This document shows positions 47,480 through 57,300 of a DNA stretch of 64,000 nt, in pieces (positions within the stretch are counted from its first letter, which is position 1; the number at the start of each line of letters is the position of its first letter). A model generated the notes under the pieces. It saw only the letters and a program-made list of their open reading frames with translations. It was not told the DNA's origin and did no database searches. A program made the translations under genes and the position numbers. The DNA is taken from NCBI GenBank assembly GCA_030745875.1, contig JASLNT010000039.1:1-64000 (forward strand), in the 5' to 3' direction. Origin of the DNA: Phycisphaerae bacterium (GTDB lineage Bacteria; Planctomycetota; Phycisphaerae; SM23-33).

Positions 47480-47498
47480 CACAATCGCGACGATTGTG
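47480..47498. promoter_or_regulatory. Perfect palindrome, candidate operator
   Basis: CACAATCG-CGA-CGATTGTG in divergent intergenic region. Confidence 0.5.
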
Positions 47499-47618
47499 GG
47501 TGCGCATCTGGATGATTCGCCCGTCAGCAGGCAATATTTGTTTCCATCGCAGTGCGTGGCAGTTACATAACTTAGGGGATATTAGGATATCTGGGAACGT
47601 TTTTTTCTTGACGTATTC

Positions 47619-47643
47619 AAACAAATGTTTAAAACTTTTGTTT
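47619..47643. promoter_or_regulatory. TetR-type operator (autoregulatory candidate)
   Basis: AAACAAAtGTTTaAAACtTTTGTTT: 25-bp palindrome with one mismatched pair, just downstream of TTGACG (47608-47613). Confidence 0.75.
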
Positions 47644-47652
47644 ATTATGTGA

Positions 47653-48327
47653 ATGGAGATTGTTGAGGAAAAAATGCCTTCCCGAGATACTGAAAAATCG
47701 ACGCGTCAGAGGCTGCTTAACGCGGCCGGAGAGTGCTTCGCCGAGCATGGATTTCACGGAACGCCCGTTCGCGAGATTTCCCAGCGCGCCGGAGCCAACG
47801 TGGCGGCGGTGAACTACCATTTCGGCGACAAGTTCAAGCTCTACGAAGCGGTGCTGCTGGAAGCAATCAATTACGCCGAAGACCGCTTCAGCGCGCTGCG
47901 CGACCAGGCCGACACGCTCGAAATCGCCCGGCGGCTGCACGACTTCGTAGGTTCGCTGCTGATGGGCGGTCTGGACCCCGAGAGGCCTGAGTGGCATTGC
48001 AAGCTGTTGTGCATGGAGATGGCCGATCCGGGCCCGGCGGTCGATACGCTGTTCGCCCAATCGATCGGCGGTCGATTCGCCATGCTTAGAGGGATAGTCT
48101 CCGAGTTGCTCTGTCCGCCGGGCGACGAGACGGAAGCAACCCTGTACGCATGCAGCGTTCTCGGTCAGAGTCTGTTCTACCTTCAGAATCGCCACGCGCT
48201 GCCGAAGATCCTCCCGAGTTTCAAACTGGACATTGACGGTCTCGACGCCCTGACGACGCATATTACCGAGTTCTCGCTGGCGGCGATCGAAGGACGCAAT
48301 CGTCGCGCCAACCGATCGGACGGATAA
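47653..48327 (+). CDS. TetR/AcrR family regulator (CecR-like C-terminal)
   Basis: STRQRLLNAAGECFAEHGFHGTPVREISQRAGANVAAVNYHFGDKFKLYEAVL. Confidence 0.93.
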   Translation: MEIVEEKMPSRDTEKSTRQRLLNAAGECFAEHGFHGTPVREISQRAGANVAAVNYHFGDKFKLYEAVLLEAINYAEDRFSALRDQADTLEIARRLHDFVGSLLMGGLDPERPEWHCKLLCMEMADPGPAVDTLFAQSIGGRFAMLRGIVSELLCPPGDETEATLYACSVLGQSLFYLQNRHALPKILPSFKLDIDGLDALTTHITEFSLAAIEGRNRRANRSDG

Positions 48328-48332
48328 TCGCC

Positions 48333-49787
48333 ATGAACAAACCATTGAAATGGATGCTGACTACGCTGCTTGCGATGAGCCTTGCGTTCTGCGGGTGCCG
48401 GCCGAAGGTTCGTCAATCGGATGTGAATTCGGTGATCGTCACGCCGAAGACGTTTTCGATGTCGGGTGCGGGCAAGACGCCTGACAAGTGGTGGACCGTT
48501 CTTGGCGACGCCGAACTCAACAAACTCATCGATACGGCGCTGCAGGACAATCTCGACCTGATCGCAACATGGGATCGCCTGGCTGAAGCCCGTGCGGCTG
48601 CGGTCAGGGCGGACGCCGGACTTTATCCGTCGCTCACTGGAACCGGCGCGGCGTCGCGCACGCGAACTGAAACTCACAAGGGACCGGGCGGGATCGGCGC
48701 TCCGCTCGGGACGACGTACGCCAGCAGTTTCTCTCTTGGGCTGGCGGCTGCTTATGAGGCGGATTTGTGGGGCAGGGTCCGCTCGACCAGCGATGCCGGC
48801 CGGTTGGACGTACTGGTTTCCCGGGAGGATCTGGACGCTGCTGCAATTACGCTGACCGCTGAAGTCGCCGAAACGTGGTACCGTCTCATTGAGAGTCGCC
48901 GGCAACTTGCGCTCCTGGATTCGCAGATCGAGACGTCGAAGCAGATTCTCGAGCTTGTCGAACTGCGTTTCGGGCTTGGCAAGGTGCCTGCGATCGATCT
49001 GCTCCAGCAGAAACAGCAACTCGAATCGAAACGGGCCGAGAAGGTGCGAACTTACTCGGCGGTGAAGGTGCTTGAACACCAGTTGGCGGTTCTGCTGGGC
49101 AAGGCTCCCGGAGCGTTCAAGGCGGCTGGCGGAGTTCTGCCGAACAAGCTGCCCGATCTGCCGGAAACCGGTTTGTCGGCGGATCTTATTCGCAGGCGTC
49201 CGGACGTTCGCAGCGCTCATTATCGAGTCGCCGCCGCCAACAAGCGCGTCGCAGCCGCAATCGCCGACCGCTTCCCGCGAGTGAGCCTGTCGCTGCAGTC
49301 GAGCACGTCAACCACCAGGGTTCGCGACCTGTTCGACAACTGGTTTGCAACGCTGGCGGCGAATCTTACGGCTCCGATTCTCGACGGAGGTTCGCGAGCG
49401 GCGGAGGTGGATCGCACCAAGGCCGTCGCGTCGCGACAACTGCACGCCTACGCTCAGAAGATACTCAAGGCGATAAAGGAAGTTGAAGACGCGCTGGTTA
49501 GGGAATCTCGCCAGCGCGAGTACATCGACTCGCTGGGCAAGCAGCTTGTGTTTGCGGCCGACGTCATCGCCAAGACCCGCCAGCGCTACGCCAACGGCGA
49601 CAAGGCGGTCGATTACCTTCGGATCCTTGCGGCGCTTGAATCGCACCAACGCCTGGAAAGGACGATCCTGCAGGCCCGGCGCGAGTTGATTGATTTTCGG
49701 ATAGGTCTCTACCGCGCTCTGGCGGGCAACGCAGCCCGCAAAGCCAACACCGCCGGGGAAGCGAACGAACACGAGGTGGAAAAGTGA
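48333..49787 (+). CDS. RND efflux outer membrane lipoprotein (NodT/TolC family)
   Basis: Lipobox MSLAFCGC; WWTVLGDAELNKLIDTALQDNLDLIATWDRLAEARA; LPETGLSADLIRRRPDVRSAHYRVAAANKRV. Confidence 0.94.
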   Translation: MNKPLKWMLTTLLAMSLAFCGCRPKVRQSDVNSVIVTPKTFSMSGAGKTPDKWWTVLGDAELNKLIDTALQDNLDLIATWDRLAEARAAAVRADAGLYPSLTGTGAASRTRTETHKGPGGIGAPLGTTYASSFSLGLAAAYEADLWGRVRSTSDAGRLDVLVSREDLDAAAITLTAEVAETWYRLIESRRQLALLDSQIETSKQILELVELRFGLGKVPAIDLLQQKQQLESKRAEKVRTYSAVKVLEHQLAVLLGKAPGAFKAAGGVLPNKLPDLPETGLSADLIRRRPDVRSAHYRVAAANKRVAAAIADRFPRVSLSLQSSTSTTRVRDLFDNWFATLAANLTAPILDGGSRAAEVDRTKAVASRQLHAYAQKILKAIKEVEDALVRESRQREYIDSLGKQLVFAADVIAKTRQRYANGDKAVDYLRILAALESHQRLERTILQARRELIDFRIGLYRALAGNAARKANTAGEANEHEVEK

Positions 49788-51070
49788 GCAATACACCCCA
49801 CGAAACACCGGACCACAGCGATCGGCCGCGACGAAAGAGAACCGGGATTAACAGAGTGCTCTTTACGCTGCTTGGAATAATACTGCCCATCGCCGTCCTT
49901 GGCGGAGGGATCTGGGTTTGCGTTTATTTCATCCGTACGGCGCCCAAGGCCGAGCAGGAAGCTCCGCTCCGCGAGGCGCAGTTGGTGGACGTGGAGGTCG
50001 TTCGACGGGGCGATCACCAGGTGGTGGTCAAGGCGATGGGCACGGTCGTACCGGCAAAGCGGATAACCCTCCAGCCGCGGGTCAGCGGGCAGCTTACGGA
50101 AGTCAGCGACAAGTTTATTCCGGGCGGGTTGTTTGACAGCGGTGAGACCATCGTCAAAGTCGATTCGGAAGATTACGATCTCGTTGTCAAGCAGCAGGCC
50201 GCAAACGTCGTCAAAGCAAAGCACGACCTGAAGATCGAACAAGGCCAGCAGGTTATCGCCAGACGCGAGTTCGAACTGATAGGCAAGACCACACCCGCCG
50301 GATCGGTCGACAGAGATCTGATACTCAGGAAACCGCAGCTCGAACTGGCTAATGCGTCCGTCAAATCCGCCCAGGCCGCTCTCGACAAGGCGATGCTCGA
50401 CCAGAAACGAACCACGATCACCGCTCCGTTCAACGCAGTTATTCTCGATAAGCAGCAGGTCGATCTCGGCTCGCAGGTCTCGCCCGTTACGCAGATTGCG
50501 ATGCTCGCGAGCACCGATGAATTCTATGTCCTGGCGTCAGTTCCGATCAGCAGCCTCAAGTGGATCGGCCTTTCCGAAAGCCGGAAGCTGCTTGAAGGCT
50601 CCGAAGTGCGGATATTCAACAAGACAAGTTGGGCCAAGGGCGACAAACGCATCGGCCGCATTGTGGGCCTGCTGAGCACGCTGGAGACCGAGGGGCGCCT
50701 GGCTCGCGTGCTGGTGTCGGTCAAAGACCCGCTGTGCCTGAAGCCCCGCGATCCGAAGCTGCCTAGGCTGCCGAAACTGCTGGTGGGCATGTACGTGAGC
50801 CTTGAGGCCGACGGGATCGAAGAGAAGAACGTTATCCGCATCAAGCGCACATCCCTTCGCGACGACAACACGGTTTGGGTGTACCGAAAGGACAACACTC
50901 TGGGCATTCGCAAGGTCCAGGTCGTCCGGCGGGCCCGCGACGAGGTCTACATCGGCGACGGTCTGAAAGACGGCGAGCGAATTGTAACCAGCGATCTGGC
51001 CGTTCGCGTTTCCGGCACGGCGCTGAAGATAGACGCCCCGGTGTCCCAAACGGGAGATGAGCCCAAATGA
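49784..51070 (+). CDS. RND efflux periplasmic adaptor (HlyD/MFP family)
   Basis: VVVKAMGTVVPAKRITLQPRVSGQLTEVSDKFIPGGLFDSGETIVKVDSEDY; TITAPFNAVILDKQQVDLGSQV; ATGA-type overlap. Confidence 0.93.
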   Translation: MSNTPHETPDHSDRPRRKRTGINRVLFTLLGIILPIAVLGGGIWVCVYFIRTAPKAEQEAPLREAQLVDVEVVRRGDHQVVVKAMGTVVPAKRITLQPRVSGQLTEVSDKFIPGGLFDSGETIVKVDSEDYDLVVKQQAANVVKAKHDLKIEQGQQVIARREFELIGKTTPAGSVDRDLILRKPQLELANASVKSAQAALDKAMLDQKRTTITAPFNAVILDKQQVDLGSQVSPVTQIAMLASTDEFYVLASVPISSLKWIGLSESRKLLEGSEVRIFNKTSWAKGDKRIGRIVGLLSTLETEGRLARVLVSVKDPLCLKPRDPKLPRLPKLLVGMYVSLEADGIEEKNVIRIKRTSLRDDNTVWVYRKDNTLGIRKVQVVRRARDEVYIGDGLKDGERIVTSDLAVRVSGTALKIDAPVSQTGDEPK

Positions 51071-54000
51071 GCGAGAAGACGAGAATAGGGCGTTCTCTGC
51101 AGAGAGGTCCCGTCGCCTGGATGGCGGGCAATTCGGTGGCGTCCAATATGCTCATGCTGGTCCTGCTGATCGGCGGGTTGATCTACGCCTTCAAGATCAA
51201 GAAGGAGTTCTTCCCCGAGTTTGAATTGGATCTGGTCAGCGTGACCGTACCGTATCCCGGCGCCAGCCCCGACGAGGTCGAGCAGGGCATTGTTCTTGCG
51301 ATAGAAGAAGCTGTCCGCGGTCTGGACGGAGTTGAGGACGTCGGCTCGGTCGCCGGTGAAAGTTTCGGCCAGGTGATGATAGAACTGCTCCGCGACGCCG
51401 ATTCCAAGAAAGCCCTCCAGGACGTCAAGCAGGCCGTCGATCGGATCATAACCTTTCCCGAGGAGGCCGAAGAGCCCCAGGTGACGCTGCTGGTGGCGAA
51501 ACATCGTGTGCTGTCGATCGTGATATACGGCGACTTCGACGATGCGACTCTGAGAGCGCTTGCTGAGAAGACACGCGACCGCCTGCTGCAACTGCCCGAG
51601 ATAACGCAGGTCGCCCTGGGAGGCGTCAGACCGCTCGAAGTCAGCGTGGAAGTACCGATGGACACGCTGAGGACCTATAACCTCACGCTGGGGCAGATCG
51701 CCCGGAAGATTCGCGAGACTTCGGTGGAACTGCCCGCCGGAAGCGTGAAGACCGCCGCCGGTGAAATACTCGTCAGAATGAAGGAGCGGAGGGATTTCGG
51801 GCGCGATTTTGCTGACATCCCCATCGTCAGTACGAACGACGGAACCGAAGTGCTGCTGGGCGACATTGCTGAAATCCGCGACGGTTTCGCTGAAACCGAT
51901 ACGTTCGCGACCTACAACGGCAAACCGGCCGTCAGCCTGGAGGTTTACCGTGTCGGACAGCAGTCGGTGCTGGATGTGGCGACAGTAGCGCACAAGTTCG
52001 CGAAGGAATACGCGGCGCAGCTACCCGAGGGAACGGGCGTGACGATTCCTGAGGCAAGCGATCTGTCGGTTATGTATCGCCAGCGAATGGACCTGTTGGC
52101 GAGGAATGCGAAGATCGGCCTGATACTCGTGTTCGTGCTGCTCGGGGTGTTCCTGGAGGCGAGGCTCGCGTTCTGGGTGACGATGGGAATACCGATATCA
52201 TTTCTGGGGACTTTCATCTTCATGCCCATGTTCGGGGTGTCGCTGAATATGATATCCATGTTCGCCTTCCTGATAGCGCTGGGCATAGTCGTTGACGATG
52301 CGATCGTGGTTGGTGAGAACATTTATGAGTATCACCAGAAAGGATACAGCTTCGCAAAGGCAGCCGTCCTCGGAGCTCGCGAAGTTGCGATGCCTGTAAC
52401 CTTCAGTGTTCTAACGAACATAGTTGCGTTCTTCCCGCTCATGTTCGTCCCGGGGATAATGGGCAAGATATTCGTGGTGATACCGCTTGTGGTGATTTCG
52501 GTTTTTACAATCTCGCTGATCGAGAGCGTGTTCATTCTTCCGGCCCACCTGGGGCATCACAAGGACAAGGCCCGGCGGGGCATAGGGCGCGCGATCCATC
52601 AGGCCCAGAGCAGTTTCAGCAACTGGTTTTCGCGTTCGATACGGCGATACTACGGACCGTTGCTGGACGCGTCGCTGCGCCATCGTTACCTGACGGTGTG
52701 TACGGGGCTGGCGGTGCTGGTCGGGACGGTCGGATACGTAATGAGCGGACGTATGGGGCTCGAGATGTTCCCGAAGATCGAGTCGGATGTGGCGACTGTG
52801 ACCGCGGTCCTTCCGTACGGCACGTCCGTGACCAAAACACAGGAGGTCCGGGACTATCTGTTGAAGACCGCCAACGAAGTGATCGACGAGAACGGCGGTG
52901 AGAAGTTGGTCAGCGGGATATACGCGCAAATCGGCGGGATGGCGGGCGCCGATCGCAGCATTGTTCTCAGCAGCGGAGGCTCGACGGGCAACACAGTTGA
53001 GATATCGGTGATGCTGGCGATGCCTGTGGAAAGTCGCCCGATAACAACGGGGCAGTTGACCGATCTATGGCGTGAGCGTACGGGGAAGGTTGCGGGGCTT
53101 GAATCGATTTTCTTCCAGGCGGACAAGGGCGGACCGGGGTCCGGGGCGGCGCTCACTGTGGAACTGAGCCATGGCGACATCAAGACGCTCCAGGCGGCCG
53201 GTGAATCGCTGGCTGAAACGCTGAAACGATTCCCCAAAGTAAGCGACGTCAATGACGGTTTTGAAGAGGGCAAGAAGCAGTTCGACTACAAGCTGCGCCC
53301 CGAGGGCAGGAGCCTGAAGTTGACAACGCTGGACGTCGCCCGCCAGGTGCGCCACTGCTTCTACGGCGCCGAAGCGCTCCGCCAGCAGCGCGGACGCAAC
53401 GAGGTCAAGGTCATGGTCCGCCTGCCCGGGGCCGAACGCGCCTCGCAGCACACTCTTGAGGAGCTTCTCATACGGACGCCCGACCGGATGTATGCGCCGC
53501 TGGACGAGGTCGTAAGCTACAAGACCGATCGTGCGTACACCGCGATCACCCGGCGAAACGGAAGACGAACGATAAGCGTCACCGCAGACGTCACCCCCAG
53601 GAGCCAGGCCGGACGGATACTCGCTTCGCTTCACGACAAGAAGCCTGGGATGATCAGCAAACTCATGAGCGGCATGAAGGCGGGCTACCGGAAGTTCTCA
53701 GGCCAGCCGCCCGAGGCCGTTAAGGTCGATGAGCCCAAACCGCTGGACGTGCTGACCGAGAGATATCCCGGTCTGGTCTATTCGTTCGAGGGCAAGCAGG
53801 CGGATATGAAAGAGAGCATGTCGTCCCTGATGGGCGGGTTCGCCTTTGCTATGTTTGCGATATACGCTGTGCTGGCGATACCGTTCCGGAGCTATGTCCA
53901 GCCGCTGATTATCATGGTCAGCATTCCGTTTGGGATAGTTGGGGCGGTTATCGGGCACGAGATTATGGGTTTCTCTCTGAGTGTAATGAGTATGATGGGG

Positions 54001-54339
54001 CTGGTGGCGCTGGCGGGCGTTGTAGTCAACGATTCGCTGATCCTCATCGAGTTCGCCAACCGCAAGCACAGGGACGGGCTGCCCGCCCACCAGGCGGTGC
54101 ACGAGGCCGGCGTACGGAGATTCCGCCCGATCATGCTGACAACGCTCACGACGTTCGGGGGGCTGGCGCCGATGATCTTCGAGACGTCCCGGCAGGCCAA
54201 GTTCCTTATACCGATGGCGATCTCGCTCGGATACGGGATACTATTCGCGACGGCGATATCTCTCCTGCTCGTACCGAGCCTCTTCCTGGTCGTGGAAGAC
54301 ATACACCGTCTGGCGATGGGCAAATCCCGCCACGACTAG
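51067..54339 (+). CDS. RND efflux inner-membrane transporter (AcrB/HAE1-like)
   Basis: MAGNSVASNMLMLVLLIGG; VPYPGASPDEVEQGIVLAIEEAV; ALGIVVDDAIVVGENIYEY; LVALAGVVVNDSLILIEFAN. Confidence 0.96.
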   Translation: MSEKTRIGRSLQRGPVAWMAGNSVASNMLMLVLLIGGLIYAFKIKKEFFPEFELDLVSVTVPYPGASPDEVEQGIVLAIEEAVRGLDGVEDVGSVAGESFGQVMIELLRDADSKKALQDVKQAVDRIITFPEEAEEPQVTLLVAKHRVLSIVIYGDFDDATLRALAEKTRDRLLQLPEITQVALGGVRPLEVSVEVPMDTLRTYNLTLGQIARKIRETSVELPAGSVKTAAGEILVRMKERRDFGRDFADIPIVSTNDGTEVLLGDIAEIRDGFAETDTFATYNGKPAVSLEVYRVGQQSVLDVATVAHKFAKEYAAQLPEGTGVTIPEASDLSVMYRQRMDLLARNAKIGLILVFVLLGVFLEARLAFWVTMGIPISFLGTFIFMPMFGVSLNMISMFAFLIALGIVVDDAIVVGENIYEYHQKGYSFAKAAVLGAREVAMPVTFSVLTNIVAFFPLMFVPGIMGKIFVVIPLVVISVFTISLIESVFILPAHLGHHKDKARRGIGRAIHQAQSSFSNWFSRSIRRYYGPLLDASLRHRYLTVCTGLAVLVGTVGYVMSGRMGLEMFPKIESDVATVTAVLPYGTSVTKTQEVRDYLLKTANEVIDENGGEKLVSGIYAQIGGMAGADRSIVLSSGGSTGNTVEISVMLAMPVESRPITTGQLTDLWRERTGKVAGLESIFFQADKGGPGSGAALTVELSHGDIKTLQAAGESLAETLKRFPKVSDVNDGFEEGKKQFDYKLRPEGRSLKLTTLDVARQVRHCFYGAEALRQQRGRNEVKVMVRLPGAERASQHTLEELLIRTPDRMYAPLDEVVSYKTDRAYTAITRRNGRRTISVTADVTPRSQAGRILASLHDKKPGMISKLMSGMKAGYRKFSGQPPEAVKVDEPKPLDVLTERYPGLVYSFEGKQADMKESMSSLMGGFAFAMFAIYAVLAIPFRSYVQPLIIMVSIPFGIVGAVIGHEIMGFSLSVMSMMGLVALAGVVVNDSLILIEFANRKHRDGLPAHQAVHEAGVRRFRPIMLTTLTTFGGLAPMIFETSRQAKFLIPMAISLGYGILFATAISLLLVPSLFLVVEDIHRLAMGKSRHD

Positions 54340-54390
54340 CGCATCGACGCCTGGTCGGGCCGCCAAGCCGGGAGTATCGCCCCGGCGGGC

Positions 54391-57300
54391 TTACCTTTTC
54401 GGCGGGGCGGTTTCCCGGACCACTGCTCCGTAGCCCTTGGCGCCCTTGGTGTCTTCGCTGAGAATCAGGATCGAGAACTTTGCGACCTGGTCCAGTTCGT
54501 TGGTGTTCAGCGAAGTGTAATCGAATCGGCCTCTCAGGTCGGTGTATCCGTCCTTGTAGAAGCGGATCTGTCCGTTGTTCATCCGGGCGTAGACCTTCAC
54601 GTAAACCTTGGGAAGAGGCTTGCCTGTTTCTGCGTTGGCGATCTTAACCTGCCCGTAATTGCTGATCACCTGCACTGACATCGAATTTGCGAAGTAGGCG
54701 TCGGACTTTCTTACGCCCGCCGCGACGATCTCGACCATAACGTTTTTGGTGGCGTATTTGTCAGGCAGCTTGAAGCTGTGTTTGCCCAGCTTGCCGTCGT
54801 CCACTTTCGGCAGGGCGACTTTGGCGGTCATATTCGGGCGTATCAGCGAGAACTGTCCGCCGTGCTCCTGAACGAAGGGATTGCGGCTGAACAGCAGTTC
54901 GATGTCCATCGGGTAGTAGTTAACCGTGCATTCGGTGAGGTTCTGGTAGTTCAGCGTTACCTGATCGTCAACGATTTTCAGCTCAAAGCCCGGCTGGGAC
55001 GCCGCCAGTTGGGTCTGGGTCTGCGTGCGGTCCTTGTCGTCTATGATCTTGATGTCCTCGCCTTCGAGTTCGTCGAGTTGGGCGGCGACGGCGGCGAACA
55101 GTTTCCGCCAGCGATCCACGCCGTGGTCGGCGTATTTCGTGGCGATAGCCCGCGCGACAGTGGGTTTGTCGTTGAAGAAGTCCATGTAGGCCGTGAAGTA
55201 ATCGTATTGCAGAACGGTCTTGAGCTTCTTGATGTCGACAGCTTTGAAGAACTTGCGGGCTTCTTCGATCCTGTCCTGCAGCAGCATGTAGTAGGTGATC
55301 GCCATTTCGTCATCGTCGTCGAGTTTGGCCCGATAGGCCAGGATGTTCATCAGACGGTGATACTGCTGGCTGAATCGTTCGTTCAGTATCTTGCGTCGTT
55401 GGCTCAGGCGGTGGGCCCGGGCGTTGACCAGGGGAGAGTATTCAAGGTGCTGGTAGTAGTTGCGGACGACCGGGTCGATGTTGACCAGTTCGGATACTAT
55501 GTACGGACCGCACTGGCGAAGGAACGAGTTGCTGTGCTGGAGATACTCGCGAATTACGCCCACGTCGTTGTGGCTGATTCCGTACGACCAGAGCGTGTGA
55601 TGGTAAACGTGTCTCCGGGCCAGCAGCCCGATGATCTTCTGGAAGAAGTTCTTGTCTCCCATCCGCCAGGCGATCTGTTGGAGATCAACCCTTCCGATGT
55701 TTGCATCCTTGAGGAATTTGACGACGTCGTCCTGCGTGCCGTTTTGCGATATCCAGGCCCACGAGGTCTTGTCGATCTTGGTGAGTTTCGCCACGACGTT
55801 CAGCTTCGGGGCCTTGGCGGAGGTTACGAGTCGCCCGTTCTTGGCTACGTGTACGGGGAACTGGTCGAACTTGCCCGTGGCGGGGAAGTAGAAGAAGTAG
55901 TCGGTGGTCTGAGTGCGGTATGGTTGGAGGTCCACGTGGAGGCTCCTGGTCTTCTTCCCGTTCAGGACCGGTATGGCGCCGCGAGGAATCTGCAGAAGAA
56001 TATCGAGCTTCTGGCGCGACGAAGTGGGATTGGTGACCACGACGTGGCAGCCGTATACGACGTACCTGAGGAACTCGTCGGTGACGTATTTGTCGAGTTT
56101 CTCACCGTTGACGTGCTTGTATCGCTCACCGTAACGGTAGAAATTCTGGCTGACGAGAATGGGCACCTTCGGTCCGTCGATCGGTTTGGCTTCCTCGATC
56201 TCCTTGTGGAAGATAATCATGTTTCCGGCGGTTTTGAGGTCGAGGCGCCCGGCGTCTCCGTGCTTGGTCTCGTGCTTTCCGCTTTCAAACGGGATGTCGA
56301 GCACGGCCAGCGCGAACATCATCTCGGGGAAGTTTCGCGTGGCTTCGGCGAGGTTCCTGGATACGAACGCCTTGTTTCCGCCCGCGTCGTGTTTGGCGTA
56401 ATCTCTCCAGAATGCGTTTACGGTGATTAGCGAGGCGTTCTGCGACTCGATGGGCAGATGGTAGTAGTTGTTCTCGGCCCATTCCATCGTCTTGTCGAGT
56501 TTGCGGTACAGCTGTCGGACTTTGTCGCGTTTCCTGTTGTCTTTCGCGTAGTAATCCGCGAACTCACCCGGTCTGGCTGTCGACTGGGGTTTAGCCTTGC
56601 GCATGATGGATTTCTTGCTGGCGGCTATTACGGGTGGTTTCGGCCGTGGGGCTCTGGTTGGTCTCTTCCCGGGGGCCGCCGTGCCGGGCGCCGTCCTGAC
56701 CATTTCCGAGTCGGCTCCCATTGCTTCGGTCAGTTTGTCGCCTATCCCCCGCCCGCGGTAACCCCTCCCGGCCCTGGTCCGTGAGGCCAGGGTCTTTTCG
56801 GCGGCTGCTATCAGACCGAGCGCGTCTCCGGTCTCGAGGCTGGATCCTTTCAGGGCGGTTCTGAACAGGTGGTTGAAGTGTTCGATATTCGGCGGGAGCA
56901 GATCGAACATATCGCCTACGTGGCGTGCGGTGTGGGCTCGCTCGGCCCGAATCCGCTGGGCCAGCAGTATTCGCTCGACCGTGTTAAGCTGCGCGAAGGC
57001 CCAGGGTTTGAGATAGGCGTTGACATTGTCGCCGATCAGCCAGCGATCCATGAACGTCTTGTCCTTCTTGTTTCGCAGATACGGCTGGATGGTCTTCTTG
57101 AAGAAGTCCGGGTCCTTTCGCATAAGGAAGTAGTTAAGCTCGTGGCAGGCGTACTTGGAGTAGAGTTCTCGCTTCTTGTCGGCCTTAAGCTTAGGCCAGC
57201 CCAGGATGAATCCGAATTCCTTGAGTGTGGAGTTTCCGCTCAGGGTAACCTGCAGCCCGTAAACCTTGCTCAGCGTGTCGTATAGTTCCATGGGGCTGGT

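Noticed and set aside
54778-56430. 550-aa plus ORF inside the giant minus gene
   Set aside because: Antisense shadow; composition rich in V/E/G typical of the reverse frame; no motif.
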